From the NCBI RefSeq assembly GCF_907177275.1, contig NZ_CAJSLV010000050.1, positions 89,258 to 153,257 on the forward strand: a stretch of DNA of 64,000 nucleotides. Reading direction: 5' to 3'. Under the pieces are notes generated by a model. The model was not told the DNA's origin, ran no database searches, and saw only the letters and a list, made by a program, of their open reading frames with translations. Positions within the stretch are counted from its first letter, which is position 1, and each line of letters begins with the position of its first letter. Positions 1 through 8,918 of the stretch are shown here, one piece after another. Made by a program: the position numbers and the translations under genes. The DNA is from Actinacidiphila cocklensis (GTDB lineage: Bacteria; Actinomycetota; Actinomycetes; Streptomycetales; Streptomycetaceae).

Positions 1-3000
1 GGCCAGCACGGTGCCGGCCTCGTAACCGCCGTAGGTGTGGCCGCTGGGGTACGAACCGCTGGTGGCCAGGCCGCTGTACGAGCCGTCCTGCGACTCATAG
101 ACGTCGCCGCCGTCGCCGACGAAGCCGAGCCGTACGTACGGGCGCAGGTAGCCGTAGTGGTCCTTCGCAGCGTCGTGGGTGTCGAGGTTCTTCGTCACCC
201 GGGAGAACAGCGCGCTGGTCTTCGGCAGGGCGCCGCCGTTCAGGGCGTCGCGGTAGATCTGGCCGAGCCGGGACCCGAGACCGTCGGCCATCGTGACGGT
301 GGGGCTGTTGGTCGCGTCGACCTCGGCCCGGTCCACCTCCTTCTGCGTGGCCGCGTTGTTGATGCGCAGGGCGATCGTGTCGTTCTGGGCGGTGGGCGCG
401 GTGCCCGCGGGCACCTTGGTGTCGGCGCCGAGGATGTCGGAGTGGAGGTCGCCGATGCCGCTGAGCAGGTCGTTGAAGTAGCCCGCCGTGTCACCGGTGG
501 CCGGCCACGCGTCCGACGCGTAGGTCGCGTTGAGGGTGTCGTCGGGGAAGGGCGAGGAGACGTACCCCGGGTCGGAGGCGTCCGCCGGGGCGGTCGCTGG
601 GGTGTCGTCCGAGGTGCCGGCCAGGGTGACCGCGGTCACGGTCGCCGTGTGCGCCGTGGCCTTGCCGCTCGTGGTGAGCAGCGCGGTCTCGGAGGTGGCG
701 GGGAGGTGCGCGGTGGTTCCGTCGTCGAGGGCCACGGTGTAGGCGATGATCGGGAATCCGCCGTCGCCCGCCGCGTCCCAGGTCACCCGGGTCTGCCGGC
801 CGTCGGTGACCACGCCGGTGACGGCCGGCTTCTGCGGCCTGCCGCCGGTCACCACGGGTGCGGTGGCGGCGCTGGAGCGCGAGGTGCCGACGGCGTTCAC
901 GGCCTGGACGCGCGCGGTGTAGGACCTGCCGTCCGGCAGCCAGGTGAAGGTCGTGCTCCGGCTGCCGGGGTCGCTGATCGCGACCTGGTGTCCGTCGCTG
1001 AGGGCGACCTTGTAGCCGGTGACCGGGGAGCCGCCGGCGTCCGCGGGGGCGGACCAGGCGACGGTCACGCTCGTGCCGGACGACGTCGCCGACACGGCGC
1101 CGGGGGCGGCAGGCACCGTCCTGGGCTTGGTGGTGAGTGCGGACATGGCGTGGTCGAGGGCCGTGTCCCGTGCGGTGAGGGTCTCGTCGGTGGCCGTGCC
1201 GTCGGCCAGCGCGGTCTTCGCCGCGGCCAGCGCCGTGGTGAACGCCGCCCACGAGGCGTCGGTGTACCGCGCGTTGTCGAGGGCCGACGCTGTGGTGACC
1301 AGGTTCTCCAGCTCCAGCCTCGGCAGCGGGATCAGCTGGCCGGCGGCCAGGGTGAGGCTGCGGGTCTGGTTGTCGACTTCGAGCTGGGTGGCGCCGTCCG
1401 CGGCGGCGAGGTCGCGTGCGGCGGCCAGTTCGCGCTGGTAGACACCGAAGTCGACGGTGTCGTAGCGCTGCGCCTGGTCGGCGAGTCCCGCGTACTGGTC
1501 GATCGCCTTGAGCAGGCCGGACTTGTCGGTGGCAGCCGGGGTGTCGACGTGGCTGAAGGTGATCCGGCCCAGGTTCGCCACGTACGGGTGGGAGGAGTCC
1601 GGGGTCGTCGTCAGCCGCAGGTGGACGCCGTGCGTGCCGGTGACCGCCTTCGGCAGCGTCACGCTCGTCGTCCCTCCTGTGGACCACGCGCTTCCGGTGA
1701 CCGGCAGCGGGACGGTCGCGTACGGCGTGCCGGGGTTGGTCGCGTCGAAGGAGTCCAGGTAGATCTGGACGGCAGAACCGGTGCCGCAGCGTGCGGAGTT
1801 GTTGGCGTAGGTGAGGGTGACGGTGGTCTTCTGCGAGTCGCCGAAGTCGACGTCCCCGTAGTCGAGCCAGGCCCCGTTGTACGTGCCGCCGAGGTCGGTG
1901 GCCGAGCCCGCGCCGCTCCAGCCGACCGGCTCGCTCTTGAGCCCGCCGCCGCTGTTGGAGCGCCACGCCGTGGCGTCGAAGCCCACCGGGGCGGCGGCGG
2001 CGCGCGTCAGGGTCAGCGAGTAGACGTTGCCCACGTAGGGCAGGGTGGAGGTCTGCGTGCTGGAGGCGAAGTCGGCCCAGGCGTCCTGGACTCCGGTGAA
2101 GACGGCCGGGTCGAGCTGCACGGTCGCGGTGCCGATCGTCCCCCAGCCGGAACCGGTGTAGTCCAGCGGGATGTCGACCTTCTTCGGCCCGTCCTTGGCG
2201 CCGAGGTGCAGTTCGATGTGCGAGTCCGCCGCGGCCCGCGACTGGGGCTTGTCGTAGCGCACCGTCACGGTGTCGGCGCCGCCGTGCAGGTCGGTGCCCT
2301 GCCACTGCGCCCAGGCGCCGTCCGTGACGTTCTCGAAGATGCCGCCCGAGACCTTGAGCGGGAGCGAACCACCGCCGGTCGTGGTGCTGTTGGCCGCGCT
2401 GAGCGTGGCCACGGTGGTCGTGGGCGAGGAGGAGACCGCGTTCGGCGAGAACTGGTACCAGTCGAAGTTGGACACCCACTGCTGGCCGGACGGGGCGTGG
2501 AAGACGAACGTCGCGCCCGACGCCGCCAGCAGTGCGGAGGGGTCGGTGACGGCGGCCTGCACCGTGCTGTAGTTCTGCCAGCTGCCGGTTCCCGGCAGCT
2601 GGACGGTGGCGACGACGGGTCCGTCGGCGCCGCCCGCGTGGACGTCGACGCTGCTCGGCTTCGCGGTCGCCGGCTGCGCGTTCGCGTAGCGGACCGAGAC
2701 GCTCCGCGGGGCGACCCCGCCGAAGTCCAGCTTGGCGTACCGCTCCCACGCCCCGTCGGTGACGCCGCCGAGGTCGCCGTCGGAGTAGTAGGCCTCGCTC
2801 ACGAGGCTCGGACCCTCCTTCTGGTCGGGGGTCTCGGCCTGCAGGACGGCGTAGCCGCCCTCGTCGATGGTGAGCGCGTCGACGGCGGAGTGCAGCGCGT
2901 CGTCCGCGGCCATGATCGTGCCGGTGCCCGCGGCGGTGTCCGCCAGGACGGTCCGCGCGTGTTCGAGCGCCGAGCGGAACAGGTTCCAGGAGCCGTCGGA

Positions 3001-5919
3001 GTAGTTGCCGCTGCGCACCAGGGACGCCTGGCCGACGTACGCGGCGAGCGCCTTGCGCTGCACCGCGGCGGCGGAGATCACCAGCGGGTCGGTCGGGGAC
3101 GTCCCCGTGCCGTGCACGGTCGAGGCCGGCACGCCGTGGGCGAAGGCCGCGTCGCGGAAGGTGACGCCGAAGCGCGCGTCGACCGTCGTGGTGCCGGTGA
3201 GCGACAGCGTCGCCGTCCGCGAACCGCTGATGCGGAGGTCGGCCGTGACGCCGGCGGGCAGGCCGGTCACGCTCGCCGCGCCTGACCCGGTCAGGCTGGT
3301 CCCCTTGCGGGCGGCGAAGGACGCCGGTCCCGACAGGGTGAGCTGCACGCTGCTGTGGACGCCGCCGTCGGCGGCGGTGGCGACGGCGGCCGGGCGGGCG
3401 GCGACGGTGGTGTCGCCCGTGGCCGCCCCGGTGCCGCCGCCGGTGCCGGGGTCGGTGTCCAGCGAGTAGGCGGGCCTGGTGTGGGCGCCCCACTGCGAGG
3501 GCGTGACGCCCATCGTGAAGTCCAGCGTCCCGCCGTGGAGGATCTGCGAGTAGTCGAGCCAGGTGTCCGTGAACCGCGAGCCGTTGAGGGTCGCGCTCTG
3601 CACGTAGTAGTTGCTCGGCGAGACCCCGTCGGCCTTCACCGTGAAGTGGGTGCCGTTGGGGTAGGTGATCGTCGTGGAGTCGAAGAACGGGCTGCCGATC
3701 TGGAACTGGCTGGAGCCGGCGGTCACCGGGAAGAGCCCCAGGGCGGCCGCGACGAACATGGTCGACATGGTGCCGGCGTCGTTGTCCATGGTCGGCAGGA
3801 AGCCGTTCGGGGACAGCTTGTAGACCCGGGTGTCGATCGGCGGGGTGAACTGGCCGCCGGAGCTGGGGGCTTCGTTGGTGGAGCCGGTCGCTATGTAGCG
3901 GTTCCAGGTCGTGCCGGTGTAGATCGCGCGCACCCACTTCTGCGTCAGGCTCGGCTCGCCGACGTAGTTGAAGAGGTAGGGCGCCTGCAGGTCGATCTCG
4001 TTGGCGTTGGAGTGCAGCATGGTCGAGCCGTCGGCGGCAGCGGAGTCCACGCCGAACATGTGCTCCACGGCGGCTTTTCCGGCCTTCGCGCCGCCCATGG
4101 CCTTGATGAGGCCGCCCATGTCGTAGGCGTCGTACCAGTTGTACTGCCAGAGCGTGCCCTGGTAGAGGCCGGCGGCCTCGAACTTCTCGTAGTCGGTGCT
4201 CTGCCAGTCGCCGCCGGACGTGCGCGGGGTGAGCAGCCCGACCTCGGTGCCGTCGGCCGCGGTCCAGGCGCCGGACTTCACGAGGTTGTCGATCGCCATC
4301 GTCGACTGGGTGCGGAGCTTCTGCGCGTCGGCCGTCCTGCCGAGCGCGCCGGCGATGACGGACAGCGCCCACTGGTCGTAGCCGCGCTGGACGGTCGTGC
4401 CGGGGTCACCCGCGACGTATCCCAGCCGCAGCTGCGTGCCCGTGTAGTACCCGGCGTAGGACATCAGCGCCGGGTAGGCCTCGTCCAGCCGGTCGAAGTT
4501 CTTGTAGCCCTTCGACAGCGCGTCGGCGATGACGACGGCGGAGCGCTCCCAGCGCACGGTCGGGACCGAGTGGGTGAGGCTGCCCAGGCTCTTGCCCGAG
4601 GTGTGCGCGTCGGCGAACAGCTCGATGAGCGACTGCACCATGTCGCGGTAGCCGGCCGGGTCGATGTAGGCGTCGACCGAGTACTTGCGGAAGTCGTCCC
4701 AGGTCGACCAACCGTCGTAGTACGTGGAGTCGTTGGCCTTGTGGACCGCTCCGTCGACACCGCGGTACGTCCCGCTGGTGCTGGTGGCGTTCACCGGCAG
4801 CCCGTACATGCGGTACAGGTGCGTGTAGAACTCCTTGGTCAGCGTCGACCCGGGGTCGGACGTCGCCGAGGAGCGCACGTCGACGGCGCCGAGCGTGCTG
4901 TTCCACTCCGCCTTCGTGCGGGCCCGCGCCTGGTCGAAGGTGAGGCCGCCCACCTCGTTGCGCTGGTCGGTCGCGGCCTGTTCGGCGCTGATCGGCGAGA
5001 GGGTGATGCGCAGTTCGACGTCGTCGCCCGCGGAGGTGTCGAAGCCGAGGACCGCGCCGGCGTCGGCGCCGTCCTGCGCGGTGGCGTCGCCCAGCACGCC
5101 GTCGTTGCCCCAGGTCTTCAGGGAGGTCACCGGGACGTTGGTGGTGGCGTCGTAATACAGCTGGTACGAAGCGCCGTTGAACGATCCCGCGATGAGCCCG
5201 GTGATCGAGGTGGTCCCGTCAGGGAGCGTCGCCGCCTTCATCGTCGCGCGGCTGCGGCTGGTGAAGTTGTTCGCCAGGTCCAGGACGAGCTGGGGGTTGG
5301 CGCCCGAGGGGAAGCGGTAGCGCTCCAGCGCGGTGCGCGTCGTCGCGGTCATCTCGGCCTGCACGGTCCCGGGTCCCTGCGTCACCGACGAGGCGGTGCC
5401 GGAGAGCGCCCCGAGCCCCACCCGGTAGTCGCCGGGCGCCGCGCTCTCGTCGTCGTGGCTGTACGAGTGCGCGTACGTGCTCGGCGCGGGGCGTTTGTCG
5501 TACCGCACGGACGTCGGGACGACCAGCAGGTCGCCGCCCCCGCCCGATCCGCCGACGCCGTCGAGGTCCGTGGCCGTGAAGCCGGCGATGTGGTCCTCGT
5601 TGTAGTCGTACCCGGAGTGGTTGCGGTTCGGCGTGGTCATCGGGTTGACCTTCGCCAGGCTGTGGGGCGCCTCGGCCCCCGGCAGGTCGTTGCCGTCGTC
5701 GCCGGCCGTCGACACGAACGGGTCGACGAGGCTGGTGTAGTCCGTACCGCCGGTGGCCGCCGCGGGCGAGGCCGCGGCACCGCCGGCACCCGCCAGACCT
5801 GCGAGGCCGAGCGCCCCGGTGAGCAGCACGGCGACCGTCGCGCGTAGGGGACGGCGGTTGCCGCGGGCGGTTCCCGGCGGAACCGCGGGGGGCAGGGGGA
5901 CATGGGATCTGCTGGACAC
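1..5919 (-). CDS. Secreted GH92 alpha-mannosidase / PAP2 phosphatase fusion, 3' end outside window
   Basis: Starts at GTG 5919 behind GGAGAGG; the frame stays open for 1973 codons to the window edge. A signal peptide (residues about 25-50) precedes a GH92 module (about 60-790) that begins LVDPFVSTAGDDGND and contains the DND pair D712/D714 (GH92 catalytic-base position) and NEID with E641. In the segment YQGTLWQYNW the usual GH92 general-acid Glu is Q587, as I recall for the Cellulosimicrobium mannosyl-phosphate hydrolase. Then follow an Ig-like and a FIVAR-like helical segment (about 850-1010), three CBM6/discoidin-like beta domains (about 1017-1455), another FIVAR segment, two FN3 domains (about 1600-1775) and a class A PAP2 acid phosphatase from about 1780, with K1919-x6-R1926-P1927 and PSGH (1958-1961). 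The third PAP2 motif lies outside the window. Inferred role: extracellular removal of phospho-linked mannose and then of phosphate. Domain limits are estimates. Confidence 0.9.
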   Translation of the reverse strand, partial: MSSRSHVPLPPAVPPGTARGNRRPLRATVAVLLTGALGLAGLAGAGGAAASPAAATGGTDYTSLVDPFVSTAGDDGNDLPGAEAPHSLAKVNPMTTPNRNHSGYDYNEDHIAGFTATDLDGVGGSGGGGDLLVVPTSVRYDKRPAPSTYAHSYSHDDESAAPGDYRVGLGALSGTASSVTQGPGTVQAEMTATTRTALERYRFPSGANPQLVLDLANNFTSRSRATMKAATLPDGTTSITGLIAGSFNGASYQLYYDATTNVPVTSLKTWGNDGVLGDATAQDGADAGAVLGFDTSAGDDVELRITLSPISAEQAATDQRNEVGGLTFDQARARTKAEWNSTLGAVDVRSSATSDPGSTLTKEFYTHLYRMYGLPVNATSTSGTYRGVDGAVHKANDSTYYDGWSTWDDFRKYSVDAYIDPAGYRDMVQSLIELFADAHTSGKSLGSLTHSVPTVRWERSAVVIADALSKGYKNFDRLDEAYPALMSYAGYYTGTQLRLGYVAGDPGTTVQRGYDQWALSVIAGALGRTADAQKLRTQSTMAIDNLVKSGAWTAADGTEVGLLTPRTSGGDWQSTDYEKFEAAGLYQGTLWQYNWYDAYDMGGLIKAMGGAKAGKAAVEHMFGVDSAAADGSTMLHSNANEIDLQAPYLFNYVGEPSLTQKWVRAIYTGTTWNRYIATGSTNEAPSSGGQFTPPIDTRVYKLSPNGFLPTMDNDAGTMSTMFVAAALGLFPVTAGSSQFQIGSPFFDSTTITYPNGTHFTVKADGVSPSNYYVQSATLNGSRFTDTWLDYSQILHGGTLDFTMGVTPSQWGAHTRPAYSLDTDPGTGGGTGAATGDTTVAARPAAVATAADGGVHSSVQLTLSGPASFAARKGTSLTGSGAASVTGLPAGVTADLRISGSRTATLSLTGTTTVDARFGVTFRDAAFAHGVPASTVHGTGTSPTDPLVISAAAVQRKALAAYVGQASLVRSGNYSDGSWNLFRSALEHARTVLADTAAGTGTIMAADDALHSAVDALTIDEGGYAVLQAETPDQKEGPSLVSEAYYSDGDLGGVTDGAWERYAKLDFGGVAPRSVSVRYANAQPATAKPSSVDVHAGGADGPVVATVQLPGTGSWQNYSTVQAAVTDPSALLAASGATFVFHAPSGQQWVSNFDWYQFSPNAVSSSPTTTVATLSAANSTTTGGGSLPLKVSGGIFENVTDGAWAQWQGTDLHGGADTVTVRYDKPQSRAAADSHIELHLGAKDGPKKVDIPLDYTGSGWGTIGTATVQLDPAVFTGVQDAWADFASSTQTSTLPYVGNVYSLTLTRAAAAPVGFDATAWRSNSGGGLKSEPVGWSGAGSATDLGGTYNGAWLDYGDVDFGDSQKTTVTLTYANNSARCGTGSAVQIYLDSFDATNPGTPYATVPLPVTGSAWSTGGTTSVTLPKAVTGTHGVHLRLTTTPDSSHPYVANLGRITFSHVDTPAATDKSGLLKAIDQYAGLADQAQRYDTVDFGVYQRELAAARDLAAADGATQLEVDNQTRSLTLAAGQLIPLPRLELENLVTTASALDNARYTDASWAAFTTALAAAKTALADGTATDETLTARDTALDHAMSALTTKPRTVPAAPGAVSATSSGTSVTVAWSAPADAGGSPVTGYKVALSDGHQVAISDPGSRSTTFTWLPDGRSYTARVQAVNAVGTSRSSAATAPVVTGGRPQKPAVTGVVTDGRQTRVTWDAAGDGGFPIIAYTVALDDGTTAHLPATSETALLTTSGKATAHTATVTAVTLAGTSDDTPATAPADASDPGYVSSPFPDDTLNATYASDAWPATGDTAGYFNDLLSGIGDLHSDILGADTKVPAGTAPTAQNDTIALRINNAATQKEVDRAEVDATNSPTVTMADGLGSRLGQIYRDALNGGALPKTSALFSRVTKNLDTHDAAKDHYGYLRPYVRLGFVGDGGDVYESQDGSYSGLATSGSYPSGHTYGGYEAGTVLA

Positions 5920-5966
5920 GTGACCTCTCCGGCGTGGCGCTGCGTGTGCACGGCCCGCGTCGGAAG

Positions 5967-5978
5967 GACAACGTTGTC
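5967..5978 (-). promoter_or_regulatory. Palindromic operator overlapping a -35 box of the GH92 gene
   Basis: GACAACGTTGTC is a perfect 12-bp palindrome about 48 bases upstream of the GTG start. On the minus strand TTGACA (5980-5975) overlaps it, so a bound repressor would cover a -35 element. The shape fits a LacI-type operator, common for sugar-hydrolase genes; no such regulator gene is in the window. Confidence 0.5.
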
Positions 5979-6373
5979 AATCCCAAGACGGGGGTGTGCG
6001 GGGCGAGATGGGGTGGGCACACAGGATTTAACCCGCTGCGTCCACGGACGTCCACCATCAGACACGGGTCAGGCGTACGGCGGACCAACGGAAGTCGGAC
6101 GGGAGGTGCGCGCGGATCGGGGCGGTGCGGCGCACGAGGCGCTCGGGGCGATGACGCCGGTTGCGGCGAAGCTGGATGAAGTACTTCCCGCCGTGGACGG
6201 TGTGCCGAACACGTTGAACCGCTGGTTCGAGTTCCCCTTGCAGCGCCACCCCCGTCGCCGTACATCCAACGGTTTTCGGCGCGTCGGCTGCCTCTCCTCC
6301 TTGCACCCGGTGGTCCGCCCGACGTGACCGGGCGGAGATCGGCGGCCCTGCCGCCGCGTCGCCGCCAGCGGCC
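5979..6373. other. Intergenic stretch, no gene recognised
   Basis: Between the GH92 promoter and the terminator of the lectin gene I find no reading frame with a convincing start, codon pattern or recognisable domain. The Arg-rich minus-strand frame ending near 6058 looks like chance coding. The distal part of the GH92 promoter may lie here. Confidence 0.5.
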
Positions 6374-6401
6374 GAGGGCGGCCGGTGCGCCGGCCGCCCT
6401 C
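6374..6401 (-). terminator. Perfect 12-bp hairpin downstream of the lectin gene
   Basis: GAGGGCGGCCGG (6374-6385) and CCGGCCGCCCTC (6390-6401) pair perfectly around the loop TGCG, 30 bases after the lectin stop codon. No T-tract follows, as is usual for Streptomyces terminators. Confidence 0.75.
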
Positions 6402-6431
6402 AGTCGCGCGACGACCCCCGTCGTCCCGTGG

Positions 6432-6908
6432 TCAGTTGTGCCAGCCCACCCAGGCCTGGTAGCTGCCGGGGACGGTGTGCAGCGAGCCGTCGGAGTACGC
6501 CTTGAGCGCCTCTCCGAGCGCCGAGCCGAACTGCTGCGTGGTGGCGTTGTAGCCCCAGCGCTGGCCGTCGGTCCACGTGCAGGAACTCGTCCAGACCGCA
6601 TTGACGTTGCTCTTGTCGTCGGTGGCCAGGCACTGCCCGGTGGCCCGGTTCTTGAGCTGCGGGAAGTCCGCACCGCCGCTGTCGCCGACCCAGTCCCACT
6701 GCTGGTTGCTGCTGCCGGTGCAGCTGGACGCCCAGGCCACGCCGCTCGTGCCTCCCGTCAGGCACGTCCCTGTCTCGATGCTCTTGAACTGCCAGTAGAC
6801 GGCGGCCGCCTGGGCGGGCGAGGCCGCCATGACCGACGCGACGGCGGCGCCGAGGACGGCAACGGATGCTGCGGATACGGCGCGCTTGCGCAGTGAAGTG
6901 AATCCCAT
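6432..6908 (-). CDS. Small secreted ricin-type beta-trefoil lectin
   Basis: 158 residues from ATG 6908 (MGFTSLRKR). A Sec signal peptide with a basic N-end, a hydrophobic core and AQA-like cleavage near residue 35 leads into a single trefoil-like module with SIETGTCLTGG, NQQWDWV, ATGQCLATDD and GQRWGYN, the QxW/cysteine pattern of ricin-B type domains. The C-terminal part is shorter than a full three-lobed trefoil. It probably binds extracellular carbohydrate. A more upstream ATG at 6947 would add residues before the signal peptide and has no better ribosome binding site. The gene stands alone, ahead of a strong terminator. Confidence 0.75.
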   Translation of the reverse strand: MGFTSLRKRAVSAASVAVLGAAVASVMAASPAQAAAVYWQFKSIETGTCLTGGTSGVAWASSCTGSSNQQWDWVGDSGGADFPQLKNRATGQCLATDDKSNVNAVWTSSCTWTDGQRWGYNATTQQFGSALGEALKAYSDGSLHTVPGSYQAWVGWHN

Positions 6909-7085
6909 GCACGGAGACTTGCGGGCGGGGGGAAATCGCTGGCGCATTTGTCATGTCCACTGGCTGACGCACGCGTGAACAAGATCAACATTGTCGAAGT
7001 GCCGTCCGCCGGCCGCTGCGCATCAAGCACTCCTGCCGCAGCGCTCCGCCTGACGTCGGGATCCGCCCATCACCGCGTTCGCATC

Positions 7086-7104
7086 GACGACGGGTTGTGT
7101 CGTC
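7086..7104 (-). terminator. Weak hairpin downstream of the VOC gene
   Basis: GACGAC and GTCGTC form a 6-bp stem around a 7-base loop, about 40 bases past the VOC stop codon. A short stem; could be chance. Confidence 0.3.
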
Positions 7105-7142
7105 ACATCTCGCCGCCGGCCCATGGACACGTTTCCGGCTCC

Positions 7143-7577
7143 TCAGTCGAGGCAGAACTCGTTGCCCTCGACGTCCTGCATCACGATGCACGACTCGTTG
7201 TACTCATCGGCGCGCAGCAGTCGCACGCGTACCGCACCGAGCGCGACCAGTCGTGCGCACTCGGCCTCCAGTGCGGCCAGGCGCTCTTCACCCACGAGCC
7301 CGCTGGCGACCCGCACGTCAAGATGCACCCGGTTCTTGACGATCTTCCCTTCGGGAACGCGCTGGAAGAACATCCGCGGGCCCACACCCGAGGGATCCAC
7401 GCATGCGAACGCCGCGCCCTGCCGCTCGGGCGGTAGCGCGCGGTCGAAAACGTCCCACGTGGCGAACCCTTCCGGTGGCGGCGGTACGACGTACCCCAGC
7501 ACGTCGCACCAGAAGCGGGCGACGCGCTCGGGTTCCGCGCAGTCGAAAGTGACCTGGAAATGCTTGATCGTCCCCAT
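7143..7577 (-). CDS. VOC (glyoxalase/bleomycin-resistance) family protein
   Basis: 144 residues from ATG 7577 (MGTIKHFQVTFD), preceded by a purine-rich GGTGGGCGG. The order is the two beta-alpha-beta-beta-beta units of the VOC fold: HFQVTFDCAEPERVARFW with DVLGY at the N-end, RVHLDVRV in the middle and IVMQDVEGNEFCLD at the end. These are the usual places of the metal ligands (H6, H89 region and the final E). Substrate unknown; this actinobacterial subfamily is uncharacterised. It is the last of three small minus-strand genes with separate spacing, so an operon is not obvious. Confidence 0.8.
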   Translation of the reverse strand: MGTIKHFQVTFDCAEPERVARFWCDVLGYVVPPPPEGFATWDVFDRALPPERQGAAFACVDPSGVGPRMFFQRVPEGKIVKNRVHLDVRVASGLVGEERLAALEAECARLVALGAVRVRLLRADEYNESCIVMQDVEGNEFCLD

Positions 7578-7783
7578 CCGCCCACCGTAACGGCACGTAC
7601 CGCTCGCCGTGAAGCTGTCAGCGTCGCGAGGCGCGACCGCAGGCGCCGGACGTACGTCACGCCCACCCCAGGCACCGTGGCCCGGCCATCCGTCGGCCGG
7701 ACACGGGGCGCGATGCTGCGAGTCTCCGCAGGGCTGTCGCGGCTGAGCAGCGACCCGCCCGTGCACACCCGGATGGGCTGCCC

Positions 7784-8026
7784 TCAGGAGGGAAGGGGGT
7801 GGCCGCCGTCGCCTTCCACGACGGCACGCTGGGTTTCGCCGTGGTCGGCCTCCTCGACGATGGTGACGTCCACCGTGCCGTCCCCGGTGGTGTCGAACTG
7901 GTAGAGGTCGGCCTTCCCGTCGCCTGTGGTGTCGCTCATCCACACGTCAGGCTTCCCGTCACCGTTGGTGTCGGCGCTGAGGAGCAGGTGTTCTTCTGCG
8001 GGTGTCGCAGTGGTCTCGTCGGTCAT
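7784..8026 (-). CDS. Small acidic protein with three calcium-loop repeats
   Basis: 80 residues from ATG 8026 (MTDETTATPAEEH). The middle holds three near-identical acidic loops about 13 residues apart: DTNGDGKPD, DTTGDGKAD and DTTGDGTVD. They resemble the Ca-binding loops of dockerin, EF-hand or thrombospondin type-3 repeats. There is no signal peptide or membrane segment, so as annotated it is cytoplasmic. An upstream in-frame start near 8140 would add a region with no secretion signal either. Function unknown; calcium binding is inferred from the loops only. Confidence 0.7.
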   Translation of the reverse strand: MTDETTATPAEEHLLLSADTNGDGKPDVWMSDTTGDGKADLYQFDTTGDGTVDVTIVEEADHGETQRAVVEGDGGHPLPS

Positions 8027-8143
8027 GGTTGCCGCGTGCCCCTGGGTGAATTCGGCAAACCGCGGACGAGCGGGAGTGGGGACTGCTCGTCCACCCTCCC
8101 GCGGACCCCCGGTCGCAGACTGCCCGATGGCCGCCCACACGCA

Positions 8144-8356
8144 TCAGTTCCCGATGCCCTCGGCGAGGGTGTGGGCGACGAGGGCGTTGGCGTGGCCGTG
8201 GCCGAGCCCGTGGTCGGTCTTGAGCCAGGCGACCAGCTCCATGTGCCTGGTCAGCGGCGAGGCACGGATGAGGTCCTTCCACTCCGCGATCGGACGGCCG
8301 TACTTCTTCTCGATCGAGGGGAAGTAGCTGGCGGGGCCCTTCACTGGCGCTGTCAT
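8144..8356 (-). CDS. DUF4287 domain protein
   Basis: 70 residues from ATG 8356 (MTAPVKGPASYF) with AGGA eight bases upstream. The sequence SIEKKYGRPIAEWKDLI, then HMELVAWLKTDHGLGHGHANALVAH, matches the small helical DUF4287 family, which is common in Actinobacteria and has no assigned function. It stands upstream of the calcium-loop gene with a gap of over 100 bases, so cotranscription is possible but not shown. Confidence 0.8.
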   Translation of the reverse strand: MTAPVKGPASYFPSIEKKYGRPIAEWKDLIRASPLTRHMELVAWLKTDHGLGHGHANALVAHTLAEGIGN

Positions 8357-8589
8357 GTCGATGTCCTGCCTGTCGTGTCGTCGCAAGGCGACCCGGGCGC
8401 ACCGCCCGGGTCCCGCTCCACCAGGTCAGACCGGGCGGCGCCACGGAACTCATCGCTGCCGGGCGGGGATTCCCGAAAATTCTTCCGCCGCACAGCCGTT
8501 CAGTGGCGAGCGAGCCGGACGGTTGCGAACCGGTGCAGGTCGACGGCCTCTTGTCGCCGGCCGCGGGCACGTCGGAGCCAGGTCAGGCG

Positions 8590-8745
8590 AGACCCGGATC
8601 GCGCTGCTGGCGCTGGAGCACCTTCCACGGCTACATCAGCCTCGAACAGGCCGGCGCCTTCGCCCACAGCTCCCCCGGCCCCAGGACACCGGGACCTGGA
8701 TCGTCAACACGCTCGACGCGCTCCAGAGGAACCAGCCGCGTGGGG
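8590..8745 (+). pseudogene. Decayed C-terminal piece of a TetR-like regulator
   Basis: In one frame (from 8602) the DNA reads TFHGYISLEQAGAF, a pattern typical of TetR C-terminal ligand domains (compare FHGxxxLExxGxF). About 20 bases later a second frame gives TGTWIVNTLDALQRN, which suits the last helix of such a protein. No frame joins them and no HTH is left upstream, so this looks like a frameshifted relic. Its position directly before a broken amidohydrolase suggests that one regulator-enzyme unit decayed here. The assignment rests on short matches. Confidence 0.4.
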
Positions 8746-8918
8746 AGCACGGGAAACAAGCAGGTCCGGCCCGCGGCTCACCGGTGTGGTGCGCCGCGGA
8801 CCGGACAGGCGGGTCAGGCAGGGGTCAGGACAGCAGCACCAGCCCGAGCAGGGCGACGGCCGCCCGCGCGACCCGGCGCCGTATCCCGCGCGCGGTTCAT
8901 GTCCGGCTCCCCGCGGGC

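Noticed and set aside
37..5847. Very long Arg/Gly/Val-rich frames on the plus strand opposite the GH92 gene
   Set aside because: They are mirror images of GC-rich codons in the real minus-strand gene: no domains, no ribosome site, extreme Arg/Val/Gly content.
6058..6306. 82-residue minus-strand frame rich in Arg (RRNRRHRPERLVRR)
   Set aside because: No plausible ribosome site or family; two overlapping frames are equally open. Treated as chance coding in an intergenic region.
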